Positions 1-12,100 of a stretch of DNA of 64,000 nucleotides are shown here, piece after piece. The DNA is taken from the NCBI RefSeq assembly GCF_914767665.1, contig NC_059507.1, positions 620,001-684,000 on the forward strand, given 5' to 3'. Each line of letters opens with the position of its first letter. Position 1 is the stretch's first letter. The position numbers were made by a program, and so were the translations under genes. The notes beneath the pieces are model-generated. The model was not told the DNA's origin. It saw only the letters and a program-made list of their open reading frames with translations, and did no database searches. This DNA is from Harmonia axyridis (Eukaryota; Arthropoda; Insecta; Coleoptera; Coccinellidae).

Positions 1-106
1 TTTCGAGAACCAAGACAAGGCTTGTACGATTTGGCGAAGATACGCTAAGTATACTCAAACGTCAAATTGAACATGTTACCATAGGTCTATACGTTTTATG
101 TTTCAG

Positions 107-3100
107 CTTGTTCGAGACGTCGCAGTCGCTCTTTTGGGCCAGTTTTGGCTTGGTGGATTTGGTATCTTTCGATCTCACCGGAATCAAAGGGTTTACCAGA
201 TTTTGGGCTTTGCTGATGTTCGGATCTTACTCGGTGATCAATGTTATTGTGCTACTCAACATGCTGATCGCTATGATGTCTAACTCTTACCAGATCATTT
301 CAGTAAGTCTAATTTTACAGGATGTTTGGGAATTCTTGGGTGGTCTAACTTATATTAACATTACATTACAGATATACCCATTGAGTCCTAGTTCTTTGAT
401 ATTTCTCTTTAGGTCCATTATCTGGCATAACTTTAAGGTGGTAACTTCCTCACTTCTACAAAGTCTCTTGTCCAAAGCATGTTTTACTGATCTGGAGTGT
501 CTTCATCCTCCCCGCAGAATCTGCACTTGTCTTTTTCTGCTAAACTCATTCTCTTGAGGTGCTTCCTGAGGTTACAATGGCCTGTAAGGAATCCAGTCAG
601 TAGGTGTAGTATATTCTTGCTAAGATACAGATAGTTCTTAGATCTCATAGTATCAAAGTTAAGAAGATATTTTTTGGAATGATCCAAGCTAGGAAGATTC
701 CACCAGAGTGTTTTAACTTCTCCTGAAACTCTGTCTTGGATAAAGCATTTACCTCCAGGATTATTTCCAGTTTGTACTTGTAGTATGGCAATTTTTCACT
801 TTGCATTACTTCTAATGTGATTGCCAATTCCAAGTGAAGTATTTTTCCTACTGCTGGACATCCATATCAGTATCAATCGTCAGTGATAGTGCCTTCCTTT
901 ATGATTTGCTTGCAGTAGTTTCTCGCTGAGATCACTTTCTCTTGGCCAACTAGAAGAAAACCTTCCTACATACCTGGATACTTTCTCCAAAGAGTGAACA
1001 AATAGGTCGACGCTGCAATGTCGACATAATCCTGGTTCACCTCGTTGAAATGATCTTCCATGTAAGGGCTTCTTCTTCCATAGTTGTAGTTATATAAATC
1101 TTGCACCTTGTGCAGTTGTAAAGGTGTTGATTCGTCTTCTTCACACAATGTTTGGTAGGTCTCTGACGTACTTGATGGGTCTTTGAAGTATGTTCATAGA
1201 CTTTCTGTTTGCCAATGAGCTAGATCCATGATGTTCAGCCTGCCTCCTTTATTCTTTGGCAATGTTGTCCTCCCAATGCTTCTTTTCGGATGATGCCTCT
1301 TTGCTTTTGACATCTTATCCATATCTGTTTTGTTCCATACCGAAAAGATGATGTTGGGTTTGAACATGCATATGTGTTGATGGCTTTCTATTCATATTTA
1401 GACAGATAAATTCTCTGTCTTCAATACGAAGACTTTCCGAATAAAGTTTTCCATTTGATGATTGTTCTGAAGGTGAAATTCTCAGGGCACATTTCGAGTG
1501 CAATTGTTCAGATGAACTCCACGTCGCAGTTTTTCCAGATATTCCAGTAAAACGGTGGAAATGATTAACCTCAACGTAAAGCGCCCTTCCTGGTAGCGAT
1601 TACAACAAGTTCCAAGTGTACATGAAAGTTGATTACTCTCGTCGCCATCAAGAATCGTCCTGAAGTTAAACAGAGGGACACGTACACTACTCTTGGAGTA
1701 TATTTGCGTCTGCATAGCACTCTCTCAGATTGATATTTCCTCTGATTCGCAGGAAAGGGCCGACACTGAATGGAAATTTGCCAGGAGTAAATTGTGGATG
1801 AGTTATTTCGAAGACGACGATGACCTGCCGCCCCCTTTCAATCTGATGCCCCAGCCGAAAAACTTTCTGGGCAACTGTCGCAAGAAGCAGAGGTCCAAGA
1901 GTTTTATAGTAGGTGAAGATTTCTATAAATGCCTTTTGGCGTTCGAGTTTTGGTTAATATTAGATGTTCTCGTTCTAATAGGGAACGGGTTTTCCAATAG
2001 AAATGATACAATTTGAAATTGTTATAATGATAAAACTGTGTATTATTTTTGACATTTCTTATGTCATTTGAATTCGGTAGGTTATGTTACATAGGTGTAA
2101 AACTTTGCTTCCGCCGTTTTTTTCCGAAATTCGAGGCTTTATTGTGAAAAACTGGTTATACATTTATGATTAAAAGTATACGCTCTATTAGTGTGACCTC
2201 ACACACCGCCATTTTTGGTTCTCCTGTCAGTGTTCGGAATCCAAACAAATAAATTGTCAGTCAAATTAGTACGGTGTCGTTGAAGGAATTGGCTTATTTT
2301 CATAAATAAGAGTATTTGAGGAACGATTTCAGTATTAATTGATAGACAGAAGGAACGAGGTTAATACCAGTAAGTTTGAATCCTGTATCATTCCCCAGAT
2401 TTTGTAAAAAGCCGTGTTTATTAGTTGAACTTCAAGTTCGAACTTAGCTCTATTAGTGATGACGTCACACACAGCCATTTTTGGTTCTCCTGTCAGTGTT
2501 CGGAATCCAAACAAACAAATTGTCATTCAAATTAGTACGTTGTCGTTGAAGAAATTGGCTTATTTTGATGAATAAGATTATTTAAGGAACGATTTTACTA
2601 TTAATTGACAGACAGAAGGCACGAGATTAATGCTAGTAAGTTCGAACTTGAAGTTCAACAAATAAACACGGCTTTTTACAAAATCTGGGGAATGATACAG
2701 GATTCAAACTTACTGGTATTAACCTCGTTCCTTCTGTCTATCAATTAATACTGAAATCGTTCCTCAAATACTCTTATTGATGAAAAGAAGCCAATTCCTT
2801 CAACGACACCGTACTAATTTGAATGACAATTTATTTATTTGGATTCCGAACACAGACAGGAGAACCAAAAATGGCGGTGTGTAACGTCACACTAATAGAG
2901 CGTATAGTACCATTTTTATGGTGGATTTATGCACCGTACCTAAGAACTAAGGACTAAGAACAATGAACTAAGAACTAAACCTAAGAATGCAGTAGCGTTT
3001 ATGCACTCTCTTGTTAGTTCTTAGTTAAGGCATGCGCACGTGCTCGAACTACTTTCTACTTGTTCTATACTTTGATGTTTGACATTGATATTTATTGAAA

Positions 3101-6100
3101 AAAATTAAATTCAATTTTTTCAAATACACCTAATACTTTTCATCGATAAACACGAATAAAGAACATAAAATGATAGAAACTGGTACTCGTTAATATTGAA
3201 ATTCAATGCGGCGCACGCGCGCTTCTATATTTTACCTGAGCCCTTAGTTCTTAGTTAACAGTTGGCCTGCTAATGTTAGTTCTTAGTTCTTAGGAAACGT
3301 GCATAAACGCCCTCATTAATTTGTTAGCGTTCAATTTTTAGGTCTTAGTTCTTAGGTTTAGTCTTAGTTCTTAGGACTGGTGCATAAATCCACCATTAGT
3401 AATGGCGTAGTTTTTACTCGTGAAATGTCAAAGGATGACAGCTGTCCTGATAGCAGGCTACTCCAAATGAAACTTCATATTGAAAAACTTTCTTTTCAAC
3501 GTCAGCCGATCTTTTCCAGAACAAGTCCATGGAGAGGTGCAAAGAACGCTACAACCTGGTGATGAAACTCCTCATCAGAAGGTACGTAACAGCTGAACAG
3601 CGAAATCGCGAGGACTTTGGCGTGACCGAAGACGACGTCATGGAAATCCGCCAGGACATCTCGTCCTTGAGATACGAGCTCATCGACATCCTACGTCAGA
3701 ACGGCATGACTACCCCGAAAATAGCGTCGGACGAAGTTCTGCGTGAGTATGATGAATGATATTCATATCCGGTCACTGTTGCGTGATCGATACAATTTGC
3801 AGTGGCTGGTAAGAAGTGTAAACTGATGGAGAGGAGGATCCTGAAGGATTTCCAGATAGGGCTGATGGGCGGACTGGCGAAGAGCATGGAGACTTTCGGT
3901 GAGTCTTGCATTTGTCTCGAGTTGTTTTTTTTTAACCCTTTGATGGATGGGTTTTGAGACGAAGAAGGATCTAGAGTCTAGACAATGAATTATTTCGCTG
4001 GCGCTTTGTATCGACTTTAAAAATAAAGTGTTATCTATGTCAAGGTCCACATTTCACAGGCTGGTTTCAATGTCAAGCAAAATTGTCATCTTAAGCGTAA
4101 ATGTTTGATTGAAGGTTGGCCATTTAACAGTTAGGATCGTTAATTTATTGTTTCAATTATCTGATTAATAAAATGCACGCCCAAATGAAAATATTGCTGC
4201 TGTATGTGAAAGTATTGAAAAATATCGAAATGTATCCATTCCTCGGCGCGCACAACATTTGGGCCTCTCTTACGGCACGCTATGGCTTACTATGCATCTG
4301 GATTGGCATCTCCATCCTTATAAGGTTCAGTTGACACAAGAACTAATGCCAGCTGACCATGAAATGCTTAGAACATATGCCCATTGGGTGCTTGGACAAC
4401 AACGTTTGGATGACGATTTTTTTGCATCGAATTTTCTTCAGCAACAAAGCACAGTTTTCACTTGGCGGCTATGTAAACACTAAAATTATCGCATATGGGG
4501 CATTGAAAATCATCGTGTAACTGTTGAGACACCATTGTTACATACACAAAAAGTCACTGTATGTTGCAACGGGTGTTTTTTTTCGAGGTATATAACTTTA
4601 AGTTGGCATTACGGTTCAAGATGGCGACCGATTCAACAGCTGTCAAGTGATTTATTCTCAGTTTGGTTTGGCAATTCATCATGAATAGACACACGTCTGA
4701 ACAACGCTTGCAAATAGTGCAATTTCATTTCGAAAATAATGGTTCTGTGCGGAATACGTATCGCGCACTACGTCCATTTTATTTTGTTTAGCGATGAAGC
4801 GCACTTCTGGTTGAATGGCTACGTCAAAAAACAAAACTGCCGCATTTGGAGTAAAGCTAATCCTCAAGTGTATGTCGAAAGACCGTTACATCCAGAAAAT
4901 CTGACTGTTTGGTGCGCTTTATGGGCTGTTGGAATTATTGGTCCGTACTTCTTCAAAAACGATGATGGCCAGAACGTTACAGTCAATGATGATCGGTATA
5001 GAGCCATGATTACTAACTTTTTCATTCCTGAATTGAACAACCATGATGTCCAGGAGCTGTGGTTCCAACAAGACGGCGCAACATGTCACACAGCTCGTGC
5101 CACAATCGATTTATTGAAAGACACGTTTGGTGACCGCCTAATTTCACGTTTTGGACCTGTGAATTGGCCTCCAAGATCTTGTGATTTAACATGCTAGACT
5201 ACTTTCTGTGCAGCTATGTGAAGTCATTGGTCTATGCGGATAAGCCACAAACCCTTGACCATTTGGAAGACAACATTCGCCGTGTTATTGCCGATATACG
5301 GCCACAAATGTTGGAAAAAGTCATCGAGAATTGGACGTCCAGATTGGACTACATCCGAGCCAGCCGTGGCGGTCATATGCCAGAAATCATATTTAAAATG
5401 TAATGCCACAAGATTATCTTGCGGTTGAATAAAATTCATTTCAATCGAATAATCCATCGTTGTTTTATTGCAATTTAAAGTTCTATAGCTCTAAAAAAAC
5501 ACCCTCTACAATTTGGTTTGGTGGTCTGTTCTTCTTTGAAAATTAAGAAGAGATCACTAAAACCGTCAATTCTCATCGTTATAGCCAAAAGATTACCTTT
5601 TTTTTGCCTGAACTGAATTTTATGGTATTGGAAGAGATATGGTTCCAGTAAGATGGTGCAACAAGTAACACAACAAGATCCGTTTTGACTTTATTGCAAA
5701 AAAAATTCTCAGGACTCGTAACTTCTCGTTTCTGTGATATGAATTGGCCACCAATATCTTGTAATTTATCGCCTTTGGTTTTTTTTTGTGAGGTTATGCA
5801 AAGAATCACGATTATACTGATGTAGTATATTTGTGCTTTATTTTTACATGTTGAAAGCCTCATTCCTCCTCTGATTAAATAAAATTATATGTATCAACAT
5901 TTCAATCAATTTGATTTCAATTCAGGAAAAGATACGAAAGATGTATTCGGCCAGCTTGCTAAGGTGATAGCAAAGAAGACCATTAAGAGAAAATCCAAGA
6001 ACTGGAATGAAGTTGTGAAGAAGAAGGCCTTGACTCAAGACCAAATAGGATCTATTGATGTTGAGGAGAAAGCAAGACAAAGGAGGCAAAGCTTAAGGAG

Positions 6101-9100
6101 ACGCTCTCAAGATGGAGATGGCAAAACAAAAAGAGGTATGTGTTTTTTAACCATTCGAAGAATACCTCATCAGCTGTGAAATAAAGATGATATCAAATAT
6201 ACGGGGTGTTAACTTGGTAAGTACCCAAATTCTCTTGGACTAATTCCATTTTATTTGAATTATTCAAAAGGAAAACCTTATAAATTTGTGTACCTACTCC
6301 ATGAACCCCCTGTATGTAGCCCTTTGAAGGAAATGCAAATGGACTGCACTCTGACATTCGACTATAACGTCCCTGAAGATCATCCCACGCCAACACCTAA
6401 CCTCAGCACATAAAATAAACCTTTTTCGTTCATAAACAAGTTCAGTCGACAAGATGAATGCATTATTCATTGAATATTACACTTCGATTGGCCCCGCAGA
6501 AATAGAATTTTACATTTCAATTCACCGATGTAGATGCAGAAGATAATGCACCTAGAATCGATTAACGTGATATAAGCATCAAGAATAGCACCTTAACCTA
6601 GGTCGTCGAAAATGCGTTCTATACAGGGTGTTCAAACATTATAAGACGCTCTAACCATGAAATTTTCGATTTTTTTCGACAAAGTATCATTAGGCTCCAT
6701 TAGAGCTAAATTATCAAATTGTTCGTAAATATACTGGGTGTACCAAAAAGGTTGAATGACCAACATATGTTTTTTCATATGGAACAACGAAACTTCGAAC
6801 AAACTTGAGCTTATTTATTCCATGCAATCTGAAAATTCAATAAAAAGCAGGTTGTTCCTTGCAAAAAACATATGTTTGATCATTCACACTTTTGTGGTGT
6901 ACCCAGTGTATTTTCAAACAATTTGAGATGTAGTCCAAAAGGAGCCTAATGATACTGTGCCGAAAATTATTTCATTATTACTTATGTATGGAATTTTCAA
7001 ATAGAAATTATACAATTTAGGTTGGTTATAAAATTAGGAGGACACTTGAAATATACAGGGTGATTCACCGGGATGGCCTATTAGAAGTTTATGGTAAACT
7101 TATCATAATTTTGATTTGGAAATTGGCATATTCGCGAGTTTGAAACAATGATCTTTCTTATCATTTTCAAATCTCTACAACTCTCAAAGTATTCATTTTA
7201 GATATAGAGTTTGAGTAATCCCCACTAATTTTGTATGTAGAATCTACTGAAATAATAAAAAATATAGGTGTTCGGTACTGTGCGATTGGCAACATCGCAT
7301 CGAATATATCGTTGAAGTACCTACCACTTGAGAAGGTTCGACCCCAGGCAACAAACACCCCATACAAGGGACAGTTTCTACCATAATCTCGAGTCAGACA
7401 CCCACAGTCTAACGAAACAAAACCAATTAATACACTCTACTCAATTCTATCCAAATATATAAGCGTCAGGCTGGTTCAACTTGTATGTGATCTGTGCATC
7501 AATAAACACCTATTCATAAAATTAGAATTTGTGTTTCAAAACAACCACACCCCATTTCAATAGGTTCTAATTTGAAAATCTTGAGTTTTGATGAATTTGA
7601 GTTGTACAAGTTCATGATCTTCTTATAAACACCCTGTACAGTTTTCGTCCGTACTTCGAACAGTCTGATAATACTGTGTATTTGCAGAATCAAAAATTTT
7701 TTCCAAAAAAGCTTTTTCTGCAGAAAATTTCAAAAAAATGTGAGTACTCATCGCCACCATTTTTTTCATAAGTTCATAACTCATGAACTGTGTTTACCCA
7801 AGGTATGGCACATTGCCGAAATTGTCGTAAAAAAATCCAACTAACGATGCAATAATATACTGGGTGTGCCATTTTAAATAAGGAAGTAGTAGTCTGTTTC
7901 CGGTGAATCACCCTGTATAAGGGACAATTATTGAAATGAGATGAAATATTACGGTTATTGCGTAAATCATAATCCATATTTAAACTTCAAACACCCCAGG
8001 ATCTAGCAATATTTGCATGAAGTATGTTGGGCAGAATCATCATATTTTGAGGTCTAAAATTTGGAATTCAGAGACAATAAATCACTCTGTATCTTTTTTT
8101 TCTTCATCTCCAACATAATTAAATTATGAATCCATATCTAAAGTATCGAAAAAAAATCTTTCAGATGATCATTTCACAAATTCGCGAGATACCATCAAAG
8201 TGATGAATATTTAAGGGTCTTAATTTTCTACAACACCCCCGTACTCTTTTTTGAATCCAATGAAACAGCCTGGAATAAAATTCACCATTGAAAAATCTCT
8301 CAATAGAAACGATACATAAGCATGTTATCTACTCCATTCATTCAGACAGTAAAATAACGAAAAAAGCTGCACGAATGGAAAATAATACCTACACTCTACA
8401 TTGCCTCATCGATATACAAAAATTCATTCAGAAAATTTATCCGATTGAATAGACTTGCCTTGAAATCTGTATCAACCGAAAATTGAAACATATACCTCCG
8501 ATCTTTCCATTACAGTTAATGGTTTCAGAAAGGTTCAAGTTGCCAAACTATAGAGTGCTGGTCGAATATTATTGTATCAGAAAATACTGATAACTGAAAA
8601 TCCCTAATTGAACTTATACAAGGGGTGTTCCTTAATTGGAGGTACAAAGAAAATTGACAGATTCCTCCTGATTGGGAAAGAGTTCTCTTCACAGATGAGT
8701 CTAGATTCTGCCTCTACCATTGTGATCGACGTTCCCTTGTATACAGACGTCCACATGAAAGATATGCTCAGTGCAATTTCCTGAATACTACTGGTTTCGG
8801 GGGAGGATCGATTATGGTATGGGGTGGAATATCTTTGACTGCTCGTACAGACCTAGTGGTCGTTGAAAATGGAGCTATGAATGCTGATAGGTATATAAGG
8901 AACATTCTTGAAGAGCATGTAGTGCCATTTGTCCCATACATTGGTGAAAATTTCATTTTTATGGACGATAATGCCAGACCCCATCGTGCGCGCATCGTTC
9001 AGGAGTACCTTGAAGAGGTTGAAGTCTCTCGAATGGAATGGCCAGCAAGAAGTTCAGATCTCAATCCGATTGAGCAGGTTTGGGACAACTTCAATAGAAG

Positions 9101-12100
9101 GCTGAGAAGTTCAGAAAATCATCCAGCTACTCTAAATGACTTAGAAATCCAACTCGGAGAAATCTGGGAAGGATTAGATCAGAACATTTTAAGATCACTC
9201 ATTTTGAGTATGAACCGTCGTTGCCGAGCTGTAATTAACGCAAGGGGTGGAAATACCAAGTATTAAATCACTTATCAGCATTCCAGTATTTTGAAAATTG
9301 TTTATTTATCTTCTTTCACATAAGATTCGGTGAAATCCTGAATTTTTCTTCCATTTAATGTGTCTTGTTTCGTTCAAAACCTTCCCGAGAGAACATAAAA
9401 AATAAGTTATAAAGTCAATGTAGAGTTAACTTTCATTAAAATTGAGATTTTCAGAATGAGCGTTAATTTTTTTGCGCAGTGTATATTGTGGAGTGGGGTC
9501 CTATAAGAAAAATAAACCAAATTTTATCACCCTGTATTTCGAAAAGAAACCTCTTGTAGACTCATATTTATAGAACTTTTTTTCTTGAAATGATCCGAGG
9601 ATGTACTTCCAACATGGGAATTATACAATTCAAAATGGTAACTTATAATGGCAACACTGTGTAACATTTTTTTGAAATTTCTCATGTCATTTGTATTCAG
9701 TAATTTATGTCATTCAAACAAGAAAATATGCACGCTTCAACAACGTTTAGACATTTTTTATCGAAATCAAAACTAAGAAAAATTCAAGAACAATTTATGG
9801 ACAACATTATTCAGTCCAAGGGGGCAAATGTCGCGTGAATAAAAGAGAGCTCAAAAGCTCCTGGCCAAACATTAAAACCCCTCCCAATTTTTTTATTACA
9901 AGTTCGCAAAAATTTTAGTCAGAAAGTAATTAATATTCACCAATACTGGCCACCTCACAGTCCGGATCTATCCCTATTGAACTTTTGCTCAGAGAATCTC
10001 ACGAATACTGCCAAAATGTGAATAATATCTGATAGTTTCTGAAATATGAGCTCTCACACTTAAAACCATGAGATGAAATTGTAGGGAGACTTTTAAATTC
10101 CAAAATCAATGTAGATCCTTATCCAATACAAGTTGTTATTTTTGTATAATAAATTTCGTAATAAAATTCGATAATTCAATCTGCCTGGTGTTTGTTTTTT
10201 TGTTTGAGTTGAATCAATAAAAAATCTCCAAGAGGAAACATGTTAGGGAAAAATGTTAGGTTCATGGTTTTGAGGGAGGGGGTACATATGCCTGAATCTC
10301 TCTCATTTCATTCGAAAAAAATTTCCGTTAGATGTTTACTTTTCGAGATTTTAGACTGATTTAACTAAAAAAAAATCACCCGGTATGTTACACAAAGAAT
10401 TAATGATATGACTACTCACCAAAAACACAACGTAGTCCACTCAAAATCCAAAACTGAACCATGGGAATGCGGAAGATGTGGAACCCATAACAGGATCTAC
10501 GATTCTGACAGACTTGCATCTGTAAACCAGCGAAAATCATTCGAAATATTTCAAATTTAAGTATGTTTATCCACAACTGTAATAATAAGATATATACACG
10601 CCTGCCATACCGATGATGTTTAAATTTAGTATCATATTACCAGTGATCCTATTTTTAAAGGTGTCCATCCTGAGATTCACATTGTAAACTATTATTTTTT
10701 TTTCGATATACTACTGGCTGATTGAGTGAATTGAATTGTTATCGTTTCGATTCGTGTTTTCATCATAAATTTCAGGGAGGATATTTTTTTAATAACTGTT
10801 AGAGTACATGAATAGCGTTTTGTTATATTTTTATTGTGAATTATCAATTCGAAATATGTATGTAGTTTGTTGTTCCACATAACGGGTGTTTTTTTTTTTC
10901 GAGGTATATAACTTTAAGTTGGCATTACTATTCAAGATGGCGATCGATTTAACAGCTGTCAAGTGATTTATTCTCAGTTTGGTTTGGCAATTCATCATGA
11001 ATTGACTCACGCCTGAACAATGCTTGCAAATAGTGCAATTTCATTTCGAAAATAATGGTTCTGTGCGGAATACGTATCGCGCACTACGTCCATTTTATTT
11101 TGTTTAGCGATGAAGCGCACTTCTGGTTGAATGGCTACGTCAACAAACAAAACTGCCGCAATTGGAGTGAAGCTAATCCTCAAGTGTATGTCGAAACACC
11201 GTTACATCCAGAAAAACTGACTGTTTGGTGTGCTTTATGGGCTGATGGAATCATTGGTCCGTACTTCTTCAAAAACGATGATGGCCAGAACGTTACAGTC
11301 AATGGTGATCCGTATAGGAGTCATGATTAGTAAATTTTTCATTCCTGAATTGAACAATCATGATGTCCAGGAGCTGTGGTTCCAACAAGACGGCGCAACA
11401 TGTCACACAGCTCGTGCCACAATCGATTTATTGAAAGACACGTTTTTTTATTTCACGTTTTGGACCTGTGAATTGGCTTCCAAGATCTTGTGATTCAACA
11501 CCACTAGACTACTCTCTGTGGGGCTATTTAAAGTCATTGGTCTATGCGGATAAGCCACAAACCCTTGACCATTCGGAAGACAACATTCGCCGTGTTATTG
11601 CCGATATACGGCCACAAATATTGGAAAAAGTAATCGAAAATTGGACGTCCAGATTGGACTACATCCGAGCCAGCCGTAGCGGTCATATGCCAGAAATCAT
11701 ATTTAAAATGTAATGCCACAAGATTATCTTGCGGATAAATGAAATTCATGTCAATCGAATAATCCGTTGTTTTATTGCAATTTAAAGTTCTATAGCTCTA
11801 AAAAAAACACTCTTTAGCATACCTTCCTTTTTACAACGAAATGAACATTCATTGATTTCTCTCAAAATAAACTCTTTTTTTTTCTAATATCGAAATGAAA
11901 CTTTTTAATGGAAACCCCTTTATTTAGATTCGTGTGGTTCGAAATATCCAACACAATTTAACTGCTATTAGAACAATATTTAATCGAAAAAAGAATTGAG
12001 TTCGACCCCATTTTTCGACATCGTTCATTTTCCATTAATCATACTTTTCAATCCATACTGCTTCAAACTTTGTTTAGTTGTCTCTAGTAATTCAAACATA

